Assembly: GCA_038400315.1 (NCBI GenBank)
Contig: CP151667.1
Location: 1-64,000, forward strand
Reading direction: 5' to 3'
DNA length: 64,000 nt
Origin: Isosphaeraceae bacterium EP7
GTDB lineage: Bacteria > Planctomycetota > Planctomycetia > Isosphaerales > Isosphaeraceae
In this document: piece after piece, positions 1 to 7,652 of the stretch
How positions within the stretch are numbered: the stretch's first letter is position 1
How the letters are laid out: every line of letters begins with the position of its first letter
Translations under genes and position numbers: made by a program
Notes under the pieces: generated by a model
Seen by the model: only the letters and a program-made list of their open reading frames with translations
Databases searched by the model: none
Told to the model about the DNA's origin: nothing

Positions 1-1434
1 ATGGCGGACTTGGCCGGTGTTGAGACCACGTTGCGGGCCGCGGTGGCCGAGCGGCTGGGCGAGGCGAAGTTCGGGCTCTGGTTCGGCGATGGGGTCCGGT
101 TCGGGGTCGAGGGCGACTCGCTCGACGTCGCCGTGCCGAGCGCCTTCTCCCGCGAGTGGATCCAGGGGCACTTCGCCGAGAACCTCATCGAGGCCGGCCA
201 CGCCGTCACCGGGCGGACCTTGCGGCTCGATGTCCGGGTGCGCGACGAGGCCGAGCCCAGGCACGCCGAGGTCATCGATCCGACCCCGATCGAGGTCAGG
301 CCCACCGCTCCAAGTCATCCGGTGGCCGCACCTTCGGCCAACCCTCCGAAGAATCCGGGGCCCAATTCGGCCCCCCGCGAGCGGCCCAGGGGCCAGGGAC
401 GGCCGGGGCGGAAGCTCGACGACTTCGTGGCGGGGCCGGGCAACAAGCTGGCCCTGGCCGCGGCCCGCGAGGCGGTCGTGTCCGAGGGGGCCTCGTTCAA
501 CCCGCTGGTGCTGCATGGTGGGGTCGGCCTGGGCAAGACACACCTTCTGGAAGGGATCGCCGGGGCGCTCAGGCAGAGGCATCCGGGCCTGAAGGTGGTG
601 CACCTGACGGCCGAGGGGTTCACGAATGACTTCCTCGACGCCATGCGGTCGGGCACCCTGCCCGCCTTCCGGGCCAGGTATCGAGGCGCGGGTGCCCTGA
701 TCGTGGACGACGTCCACTTCTTGGCCGCGAAGCGGGCGACGCAGGACGAGTTCCTTCATACGTTCAACGCCCTGGTTGCCGAGGGGGCCCTGGTCGTGAT
801 GGCCTGCGACCAGCACCCGAGGCAGATCCCCAAGCTGTCCGACGAGTTGGCCACCAGGTTCGTGGGCGGGATGGTCGTCAAGCTCGACGCCCCCGACCCC
901 GTCAATCGCAGGGGGATCCTCAAGGCGAAGGCGGCGGCCCGGGGTGTGGACGTACCCGACGTCGTGATCGCGTATATCGCAGAGCATGTTCGCTCCAGCG
1001 TGCGTGAGCTCGAGGGGGCGTTGCACAGCCTGATCGCGCATGCCCTGCTGGTCGGCCGGCGGATCGACCTGACCCTGGCCAGGACGGCGCTGCGGGACAC
1101 GATCCGGCACACGTCGCAGGCGGTGGCCCTGAAGGATGTCGAGCGGGTCGTCTGCCAGCTCTTCCAGGTCGAGGCCGAGGCGCTCCGGTCGTCGAGCCGG
1201 GCCCACGCGGTGACGTACCCGCGGATGATCGCGATGACGCTGGCCCGCAAGCACGCGGGGGCCGCCTACAGCGAGATCGGCCGGTTCTTCGGCGGGCGGA
1301 ACCACTCGACCGTGATCGCGGCCGAGAAGAAGGTGAACGCCTGGATGCTCGACGCCCGGCGGGTCCGGCTGCTGGCCGGGTTCGAGTCGGTGGCCGACAT
1401 CTTCTCCAGCCTGGAGCGGACCCTGGGGATCTGA
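1..1434 (+). CDS. dnaA: Chromosomal replication initiator protein DnaA
   Basis: A 477-residue DnaA that binds the origin and opens it with ATP. Seen: an N-terminal domain I (about 1-85), a Pro-rich linker (about 95-138), an AAA+ core with Walker A GGVGLGKT (173-180) and Walker B LIVDDVHFL (233-241), and a C-terminal DNA-binding domain with the DnaA signature GRNHSTVIAA (432-441). The length is normal for the family. The core entry motif is divergent (RKLDDFVAG in place of the usual YTFDNFVVG-like string), so a second, more canonical dnaA elsewhere in the genome is possible. The ATG is at base 1, so upstream DnaA boxes cannot be seen, and I saw none in the 200 bases after the gene. The position suggests a replicon rotated to start at dnaA. 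Confidence 0.95.
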   Translation: MADLAGVETTLRAAVAERLGEAKFGLWFGDGVRFGVEGDSLDVAVPSAFSREWIQGHFAENLIEAGHAVTGRTLRLDVRVRDEAEPRHAEVIDPTPIEVRPTAPSHPVAAPSANPPKNPGPNSAPRERPRGQGRPGRKLDDFVAGPGNKLALAAAREAVVSEGASFNPLVLHGGVGLGKTHLLEGIAGALRQRHPGLKVVHLTAEGFTNDFLDAMRSGTLPAFRARYRGAGALIVDDVHFLAAKRATQDEFLHTFNALVAEGALVVMACDQHPRQIPKLSDELATRFVGGMVVKLDAPDPVNRRGILKAKAAARGVDVPDVVIAYIAEHVRSSVRELEGALHSLIAHALLVGRRIDLTLARTALRDTIRHTSQAVALKDVERVVCQLFQVEAEALRSSSRAHAVTYPRMIAMTLARKHAGAAYSEIGRFFGGRNHSTVIAAEKKVNAWMLDARRVRLLAGFESVADIFSSLERTLGI

Positions 1435-1648
1435 GCCGGGCGGGCTGGACGGGCCTGACACCATCGTCCCAGCGGCCCTCGGTGATTTTGCACCCAGGGC
1501 GGCGCGATCTTGCCGGAAGGCGACGCCTTGCACCTCCCATACGACGCGTCGGCCGTTTAAGATGCTGGTCCCATCACGGGACGGCCGGCCCGAAGGCGGA
1601 GGCCGTCCCTGCCCCTCGACCGACGCTCGACGCGGAGACGGCTCGACG

Positions 1649-2239
1649 ATGACGTATCTCTCGGAAGACCCATGGCCCCTGGTCGGGCTGCTTGGGCTGA
1701 TCGCGGCCGGCTTCCTGATCGCCCTGCGGGTGACGCAGCAGGGGGAGTATCTCATCCGGGCGCTGGTGGCGGCGGGCCTGGCCCTGCTCTTCCTGGCGGT
1801 GGAATGGGCCTGGGTTACCGACAACGAGCGGATCGAGGCGGTCGTCTACGACCTGGCCTCGGCCGTCGAGGCGGGGGACCTCAGCCGGGTGACCTCGCAC
1901 CTGACCCCCGACGTCAGGCTGGTCCAGAACGACCGGACGCTCATCGAGGGGGGGCGCATCGACGCCCTGCTGTCGCAGCTGGAGAACGCCCGGTTCGACT
2001 TCGTGCGGGTCAATCAGCTGGAGGCCGAGTCGGGCGCCCACACGCGCCGGGGGAGGGCCGAGTTCCGGGTCGTGGCCAGCGGCACCTTCCCCACGTCGAC
2101 GGCCGACCTGAACTTCGGCTCGCTCGACTCGCGGTGGGACCTGGGATTCCGCGAGACGACCCCGGGCGTCTGGAAGGTCAACCGGATCACGCCGATCCGG
2201 GGCGTGAGCCTCGGGGCGCTCCTGCGCCCGTCCCGGTAG
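1649..2239 (+). CDS. Membrane protein with two N-terminal helices and an NTF2-like soluble domain
   Basis: A 196-residue protein of unknown role. Two hydrophobic segments lie at about residues 8-28 and 34-57 (VGLLGLIAAGF and IRALVAAGLALLFLAVEW). The remaining 140 residues have the pattern of a SnoaL/NTF2-like fold: a helix with 'VYDLASAVEAGDLSRVTSHLT', strands, and a terminal 'GVWKVNRI' strand. I chose the ATG at 1649 because the segment before it is Gly/Arg/Pro-rich and unlike protein, and a GGAG lies about 11 bases upstream. The fold assignment is inferred from pattern alone. The gene stands by itself, ending tail-to-tail with the surE unit on the other strand. Confidence 0.7.
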   Translation: MTYLSEDPWPLVGLLGLIAAGFLIALRVTQQGEYLIRALVAAGLALLFLAVEWAWVTDNERIEAVVYDLASAVEAGDLSRVTSHLTPDVRLVQNDRTLIEGGRIDALLSQLENARFDFVRVNQLEAESGAHTRRGRAEFRVVASGTFPTSTADLNFGSLDSRWDLGFRETTPGVWKVNRITPIRGVSLGALLRPSR

Positions 2240-2265
2240 TCGGGACGGGCCGGGCGCCTGAAGGG

Positions 2266-2733
2266 CTACTGCTGCGGCTGGTCCTTGCGGTCGGGATACT
2301 CCAGCACCACCAGCGAGTGCGTCTTGTCGTCGTAGCCGTACTCCTGGTAGTAGGGCAGGACCGGCAGGCGGATGCCGTTGGCCTCGACGATGTCCCGCTT
2401 GAACTCGGCGAAGTCCTTGGGATAGGCATCATTCAAGGCCTGGTACTTGTTCATCGCATCCTGGATGATCAGGATTGACGTCTGGCCGATGATGCTGGTG
2501 TAGGCGTTGCCCGAGAGCGTGATCGGGTCCTTGGCGGTGATCGTCGGCTTGCGGATGACCCGGGCGCCGGCGTCCTTCACCTCGGGCTCGACCTGGCGGA
2601 TGTCTTGGGTGGTCTTGCCCAGGATCTGCCGCGTCTTGGGCTTCTTGGGCTCGTCGCAGCCGCAGGCCAGCAGCAGGGCCAGCCCGGGGGCGAGGGCCAG
2701 CCAGGGGCCGGCCCGTCGCATCTCGATACGCAT
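2266..2733 (-). CDS. Small secreted lipoprotein downstream of surE
   Basis: A 155-residue predicted lipoprotein. The N-terminus has arginines, a hydrophobic stretch and a lipobox LLLAC with the modified cysteine at about residue 24, followed by a charged linker (DEPKKPKTR). The rest resembles small planctomycete envelope proteins that carry a pseudopilin-like helix ('IIQDAMNKYQALNDAYPKDFAEFKRDI') but no further recognised domain. The start lies 2 bases after the surE stop, with AAGG about 8 bases upstream inside surE, so the two are almost certainly co-transcribed. Its function is unknown; the helix with 'YPKDFAEF' recalls pseudopilin-derived proteins, which is inference. Confidence 0.75.
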   Translation of the reverse strand: MRIEMRRAGPWLALAPGLALLLACGCDEPKKPKTRQILGKTTQDIRQVEPEVKDAGARVIRKPTITAKDPITLSGNAYTSIIGQTSILIIQDAMNKYQALNDAYPKDFAEFKRDIVEANGIRLPVLPYYQEYGYDDKTHSLVVLEYPDRKDQPQQ

Positions 2734-2735
2734 GA

Positions 2736-3536
2736 TCAGGCCTTCGTCTTGGGGTCGGGCTGGGTCGGGCCGGGGGCCCCGGACCAGTCCCACTTGCTCG
2801 TCTCGTCCAGGCGGTCGTAGCGGGTCAGGTCGAAGTGCAGCGGCGTGACGGTGATGTAGCCCTCGGACAGGCTGGTCACGTCGGTCACCGGCCCTTCCAG
2901 GTGGTAGGGGGGGGCGTAGGTCATCCAGTAATAGGTGCGCCCGCGCGGGTCGCGGCGGCGCTCGAAGCCCTCGCCGTAGCGGCCCACGCCCATCGGCACC
3001 ACCCGCACCCCCTTGGTCTCGCCCCTGGAATGTGAAGGGATGTTCACATTAAAAAGCGAGCCGGCGGGGGGCTCGTTGGCCACGATCCGGCGGATGACGT
3101 CGGCGGCGTGGCGGGCGGCGTAGGGGTAGTCGAAGTGCTCGGCCAGCTCCAGCGAGACCGCCACGCTGGTGATCTTGAAGAAGGCCCCCTCGATGGCGGC
3201 GGCCACCGTGCCCGAGTAGAGCACGTTGATGCCCGCGTTGGCACCGGCGTTGATGCCCGAGACGATCAGGTCGGGGGGCCGGTCCATCAGCTCCAGCACG
3301 GCCAGCTTCACGCTGTCGGCGGGGCTCCCCTCGACCATGTAGCCCAGGGTCGAGCCGTCTTCCTCGTCGACCGTCTTGACGACCAGGGGCTCGAGCAGGG
3401 TGATCGAGTGGCCGACGCCGCTCTGCTCGGCATGCGGGGCCACCACGATGACCTCGCCGAGCTTCAGCAGCTCTTTGCGCATGGCGCGCAGGCCGGGGGC
3501 GAACACGCCGTCGTCGTTGGTCAGCAGGATGCGCAC
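2736..3536 (-). CDS. surE: 5'/3'-nucleotidase SurE
   Basis: A 266-residue SurE, a metal-dependent phosphatase of nucleoside monophosphates linked to stationary-phase survival. Seen: the N-terminal RILLTNDDGVFAPG with the metal-binding NDD, VVAPHAEQSGVGHSIT, and SGINAGANAG, all in the order expected for the family, and a length near the usual 250-265. The GTG at 3536 is chosen because it sits 7 bases after a perfect GGAGGT and places the conserved RILLTNDDG at residue 2; the frame stays open upstream, but that part has no family similarity. The lipoprotein gene follows 2 bases after the stop. Confidence 0.95.
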   Translation of the reverse strand: MRILLTNDDGVFAPGLRAMRKELLKLGEVIVVAPHAEQSGVGHSITLLEPLVVKTVDEEDGSTLGYMVEGSPADSVKLAVLELMDRPPDLIVSGINAGANAGINVLYSGTVAAAIEGAFFKITSVAVSLELAEHFDYPYAARHAADVIRRIVANEPPAGSLFNVNIPSHSRGETKGVRVVPMGVGRYGEGFERRRDPRGRTYYWMTYAPPYHLEGPVTDVTSLSEGYITVTPLHFDLTRYDRLDETSKWDWSGAPGPTQPDPKTKA

Positions 3537-3731
3537 GGGCACCTCCAATACGGCAACGGGCAAGGGGTTCGGGTCGAATCGAAGGGCGAAGGCGCCGCAC
3601 GGATCCTCGGCACGCCGGGCGGTCACCCGCAGGGGATCGTACGTCCGCGCCGGGGCGCCGTCAATCGACCGGCGGGCCCCGGGTTCACCGGATTGCCAAA
3701 GAACGGGACGACCCGCGAAGGTCCGACGCAC

Positions 3732-4826
3732 TCAGCAGGAGAGCAGCGACGCCGCGGCCATCCTGCGACGCTCATTGGACTGCCGCAACTTGCGTGAATT
3801 GCGAGACTTGGGCTTCAAATTCGTGTCCCCGGCACCCGCCCCGTTCGGTGAGGCGTCCTGCAGCGGTTCGGCCCCGGCCTGAATCCCGACCGTGGCCGGC
3901 ATCGCCGCGGCGAATTTGCCCCGATCGGCCAGATTCGGCCCCTCGCGTTGGGTTCGTTCGGCGCGGGCCTCGGGCTGGCTGGCCGGCTCGGCCGGCTCCT
4001 TGTCCTGGCCGCTCGCTCGCGCTTTCCCCTGGCTCAGCAGGTCCATCGCCCACCGCATCCGCCGCAGGCTGGCCGTCTCGTAGCGGCGGATCAGGGTCAG
4101 CGTCGGGTCGGCCACCACGTCCAGGCCCTGCATCGCCGCCTCGCGCATCTCGGCCTCGATCGCGTCGAGCACGCTCTCCTTGCGATCCATCAGCCGCCCG
4201 AGCTGGTTCTCGACCAGCTCGAACCGGAACGCGAGCCCGTCCGGCCCGTCGACGTCATCCAGCGGGCTGGGCAGCTCGCGCAAGTCGGGGTCGATCCCCA
4301 GCATGTCCAGCGCCAGCGACTGCTGGGCCTCGGTCCATCCGCCGTTGCAGTCCAGGGCATACCCCAGCATCTTCCAGCGGTCGATCAGCCAGTCGCACCC
4401 CGGCGCCGACGACGCCAGTCCCATCGCCGTCTCCGCCGGCCGAGCGGCTAAAGAACGCGCCTCGCGGGCAATGGCGGCCTTGCGCTCATCCTCCCAGCAA
4501 TGCTCGGCCCGACGGGCCCTGAAATCGCGGGCCAGCCGCTCTTCGGCCCTGCACCGCTCGACTCGCAGGCTCTCCGCCGCGACCGTCTCGACGAGCACCC
4601 CTTCGAACGCATCAACCGGCCCCAGAGCCTCGCGGCACTCCTCGGCCCGAACCCGCAGAGCCTCGGTCTCGCGCTCAAAAAGCACCACCCCCGCCCCGGC
4701 CAGCCCATGAACCAGGCTGTTTCGCCGAGACTTCGCCTTCCCCTCGGCCGTCCTGGGCCCCGTGCTGAGCGCGGCATTGCGGCGATTGGCGTCGATGCGC
4801 CTCTGGCTGGTGGCAGTCGTACCCAT
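3732..4826 (-). CDS. STGP-family protein, copy 1 (unknown function)
   Basis: A 364-residue soluble protein with no known function. Its N-terminus carries the signature SQRRIDANRRNA..STGPRT.EGKAKSRRNSLVHGL, followed by helical, Glu/Arg-rich sequence, the conserved block ADPTLTLIRRYETASLRRMRWAMDLL near residue 240, and a low-complexity C-terminal tail. A clear paralogue lies at 60376-61623; the two match through most of the first 260 residues and differ in the tail. The 18 bases before the ATG (AGGAAGCGACGCAGC plus 3) are almost identical in the two genes, which supports this start. The helical core might bind nucleic acid, but nothing in it proves that. The same N-terminal motif is, to my knowledge, multicopy in Isosphaera-type genomes. 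Confidence 0.8.
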   Translation of the reverse strand: MGTTATSQRRIDANRRNAALSTGPRTAEGKAKSRRNSLVHGLAGAGVVLFERETEALRVRAEECREALGPVDAFEGVLVETVAAESLRVERCRAEERLARDFRARRAEHCWEDERKAAIAREARSLAARPAETAMGLASSAPGCDWLIDRWKMLGYALDCNGGWTEAQQSLALDMLGIDPDLRELPSPLDDVDGPDGLAFRFELVENQLGRLMDRKESVLDAIEAEMREAAMQGLDVVADPTLTLIRRYETASLRRMRWAMDLLSQGKARASGQDKEPAEPASQPEARAERTQREGPNLADRGKFAAAMPATVGIQAGAEPLQDASPNGAGAGDTNLKPKSRNSRKLRQSNERRRMAAASLLSC

Positions 4827-5166
4827 GGGGCTGCGTCGCTTCCTTGGGAGGTGCTTATTCGAGCGAGTTCAACACCGGTGGCAGTCAGGCCAAAGGAGAC
4901 GCAGCATCGCGCCATCACCTAGCCTAACTCCGCTATTATCCCCAGACCCACAAGTTCGTCTACGCTAAATAAAGAAAATAGGCCGAATTTTCCGGGCGGG
5001 TGACATAGTCCGATCGGGCCGGCTAAATTGAGGCAATAGAATGGACGGGGAATAGGACCGATCCATCGCGGTCCTGGCCTAACCCAAGAATGCTGGCCCA
5101 GACCTTATAGGTTTCGTATTAAGGGACGAGTTTCTGGTCCCTTGTCCCTCTCTCGGGAAGCTTATT
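4827..5166. other. Intergenic region between divergent genes
   Basis: This 340-base gap separates the STGP-family gene (minus) from the protease gene (plus) and should hold both promoters. It is more AT-rich than its surroundings near 4935-5040. A 7-bp stem (AAGGGAC at 5121-5127 with GTCCCTT at 5137-5143) lies 23 bases before the protease start and could affect its translation. No convincing ORF was found. Confidence 0.5.
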
Positions 5167-6741
5167 GTGTCCTTTATCACGATCATCCTGATTTCATTCG
5201 CGCAACTCCGCGGGGCCGGCGAGTTGGCGCCGATCGGCGTATTGACCCGAGGCGGTACATATGGCGTCGCGAGCTCAGCCGCCAGGATCCCGGAGTCCGA
5301 ATTCGACCGCGCGAGATCGAGCGTCGCACCGGCGGTCTTCGAGATCGTCGCCATCCCACCGGACGGCGATCCGCGACCCGCGCATAGGATCGGTTCTGCC
5401 TTCCTCATCTCACGTAAGCATCGGCTGCTCGCGACCGCCGCACATGTTGCCGATGACTCGATCAATTACGCGAGCCTGGTCGCCATCCGCAACGGGGAAG
5501 TTTTCCGCTACAAAATCGACCGGATCTGGTATTCGCCGGATACGCTGCGCCGCTTCGACCTCGGCCTGCACGAGGCGTCGCAGTACCCCGGCGACGGCGA
5601 CCTCGTCTACCCCACCGACGACGTCGCCGTCGTCCACCTGGCCGGCGGCGGGCCCGATCTGCCCGTGGAATGCACCCTGGCCGGCGACGCAGAGTTGCAT
5701 ACGCTGGCAGACACGCCCGTTGCAACGATCGGATATTCGAAGACGGGCCGAACTCCCGCGTCCTACACCGAGACCCTCACGCGATCCATCGGCTACGGTC
5801 CGGGACGGATCCCAGACGAGGCCGCGAAACCATCATCACGCCACTGGGTCCGGGCCACCAACGACGGCCTCGACGGCACGAGCGGCTCGCCGATTTTCCT
5901 CGTCAGCGGCAAGGTCGTGGCACTCGCGTCGATAAATCTAGATAGTCGCGCAGGCAACGGCGAATGGGCCGAAGAGATGAGGGTGGATGTAATCCGGAAA
6001 ATCCTCCGCTATCACGAGATCGAGAGACCGGCGAACCTCGACCACTCTCCCGAGTATCTTGCGATCGAGCGGGAGCGGGACCGCGTCCTGGCCGGGTTGC
6101 GGCGCACCGTCCGGCTCTCCGTCAAAGGCGAGTCATTGTGGGAGGATGGTAGCTATAGCGAATCCATCCGCCTCAGCCAAGCCGCGATTGCCATAAAGCC
6201 AGATTATGGGGCGGCCTACCTGAGGATGTGCCGGGCCCTGTACGAGATCACTGATCGAGAATGGGACACAACATCGACCGCCCGGCGAATCCAGCTCGCA
6301 AATCGACTTATCTTCTACGCGAAATGCTCGATCATTTTATTGAATGATGAATCCTTCCACTATTCCGATTTTAGGAATACGGATTGGTTCCTCGGGCCGC
6401 GGATTCTTCTTGCGGACTCGAACTACTTCCATTTCCTCGGCACGGGGGACGCGGCTTCCCTGAGGGCGAACATCGCCTCTCTCGACCGTGCCCTCCTCGA
6501 GGGACCCCACGTCGCGCTCGACAATCTCGATGTCGCGAGGCTTCTCGGGCGACGTGCCAGCTCGAAGGAGCGCCTCGGAGACTCGCGCGGGGCGCTCGAG
6601 GATATCGAAATGGCTGCGGAGATCATGCCCGATGACCCTGACGTAACCGGCCGAATCCCCGAATTCCTCGCCCGTAATCCGACCCTCCCTCCCAGCCTGA
6701 AATGGCTGAATGCATTTCTGCCTTATCGCACACAAAGATGA
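5167..6741 (+). CDS. Trypsin-like serine protease with C-terminal TPR-like region
   Basis: A 524-residue protein joining a trypsin-fold protease to helical repeats. The catalytic triad is visible: His93 in TAAHVAD, Asp152 in TDDVAVV, and Ser239 in GTSGSP. Residues about 300-500 are helical, with TPR-like pairs near 330-365 ('GSYSESIRLSQAAIAIKPDYGAAYLRM') and 465-500 ('RLGDSRGALEDIEMAAEIMPDDPDV'). The start is a GTG with only a weak GGGAAG upstream, and the first 15 residues are hydrophobic, so export or membrane anchoring is possible but unproven. The neighbours downstream are another secreted protein and a TPR protein. Proteases with TPR tails occur both in envelope quality control and in bacterial conflict systems; nothing here decides which. 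Confidence 0.8.
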   Translation: MSFITIILISFAQLRGAGELAPIGVLTRGGTYGVASSAARIPESEFDRARSSVAPAVFEIVAIPPDGDPRPAHRIGSAFLISRKHRLLATAAHVADDSINYASLVAIRNGEVFRYKIDRIWYSPDTLRRFDLGLHEASQYPGDGDLVYPTDDVAVVHLAGGGPDLPVECTLAGDAELHTLADTPVATIGYSKTGRTPASYTETLTRSIGYGPGRIPDEAAKPSSRHWVRATNDGLDGTSGSPIFLVSGKVVALASINLDSRAGNGEWAEEMRVDVIRKILRYHEIERPANLDHSPEYLAIERERDRVLAGLRRTVRLSVKGESLWEDGSYSESIRLSQAAIAIKPDYGAAYLRMCRALYEITDREWDTTSTARRIQLANRLIFYAKCSIILLNDESFHYSDFRNTDWFLGPRILLADSNYFHFLGTGDAASLRANIASLDRALLEGPHVALDNLDVARLLGRRASSKERLGDSRGALEDIEMAAEIMPDDPDVTGRIPEFLARNPTLPPSLKWLNAFLPYRTQR

Positions 6742-6938
6742 AAGAACATGTTATTTCAGAAATGGAATTTCTCCTGCTTCCCCTCCTTGAAGAAAAATCA
6801 CCGAATTGTGCGGCGTCCGGTGTCGGATTAAACAAGTGGCTTACGACTGTGCATGCAGGAACTTCGCTGCCGGCGTGTCCGGAGCGGTTTCCCTTGCGGT
6901 CGTCCCCCCTTTGTTCCATCCGGCGGAGTGTCCTTTCG

Positions 6939-7517
6939 ATGTACACCAAGACGCATGCGTTCCGGCCCGGTTCCGAGGACCTCGAGATGCGGCTGGCGCT
7001 GAGCTCGGGCATCCAATCCCCGCAGGCAGCGATCGGCTCTCTCCACAAGGCCCCCACGCCGCGCCCGACGGTCGCCGGGTCGCTCGCGGGCCGATACTTC
7101 GCCAGCGGGCTGGACAATCGCCCGGCGGACGAGCCGTATCGGGTCGACGTGAACGCGATCGGCCGGGTGACGGGCCTGGGCCGCGTGACGATGACCGGGA
7201 CGATCAGCTTCGGCGGCTTCACCATCGGGGGCCAGGGAATCGTGGGCCGGGTGACGCTGACCAACGCCAAGGGCAGCATCACCGTGCACCTGACCGGCAA
7301 CGACGGCAGCAGCCCGATCCCCGGCCGCCGAGTGCCACTGACCGCCTCCATTTCCGAGGGGACCGGAGCCTACGCCGGCACCCAGGGAGCCGGCCGCGCC
7401 GGAGTCCACTTCGGCCCGAACCTCATCCGGTCCATCACGACCCCCAGCCCCATCGGCGGCCGCCTGGCCTTCAACATCAGCATGGGCCCCCTGGTCCTCA
7501 GGCCAACTCCCCTGTAA
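6939..7517 (+). CDS. Gly-rich beta-strand protein of unknown function
   Basis: A 192-residue protein of alternating short beta-strand patterns: 'GRVTMTGTISFGGFTIGGQG', 'GRVTLTNAKGSITVHLTG', and 'GTGAYAGTQGAGRAG'. This resembles small extracellular beta-barrel or dirigent-like proteins common in planctomycetes, but I cannot name a family. The frame is open back into the end of the protease gene; I place the start at the ATG at 6939 because the upstream part (AT-rich DNA, non-repetitive peptide) looks non-coding. An ATG 15 codons further in is also possible. No signal peptide is obvious with either start, which leaves the true N-terminus uncertain. Confidence 0.55.
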   Translation: MYTKTHAFRPGSEDLEMRLALSSGIQSPQAAIGSLHKAPTPRPTVAGSLAGRYFASGLDNRPADEPYRVDVNAIGRVTGLGRVTMTGTISFGGFTIGGQGIVGRVTLTNAKGSITVHLTGNDGSSPIPGRRVPLTASISEGTGAYAGTQGAGRAGVHFGPNLIRSITTPSPIGGRLAFNISMGPLVLRPTPL

Positions 7518-7557
7518 GACCGGAAGGACCGGTCGAGGATCATGCCGTGAAGTAAGG

Positions 7558-7627
7558 GAAAGGGGACATTTCAACTCTGTTTTGGTCTGCCCTTGGCCTG
7601 CCAACCAAGTAGAATGTCCTCTTTTTC
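7558..7627. repeat. Imperfect inverted repeat with GGGGACATT core
   Basis: GAAAGGGGACATT (7558-7570) pairs with AATGTCCTCTTTTTC (7613-7627). The element lies between two co-oriented genes and matches the core of hairpins at 13924-13962, 41873-41911 and 60202-60253. Confidence 0.6.
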
Positions 7628-7652
7628 ACTGTCTGGAACGGACTCTGTGGAG

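Noticed and set aside
3560-3590. GGTTCGGGTCGAATC string resembling a tRNA T-arm
   Set aside because: No matching acceptor, D or anticodon arms were found around it.
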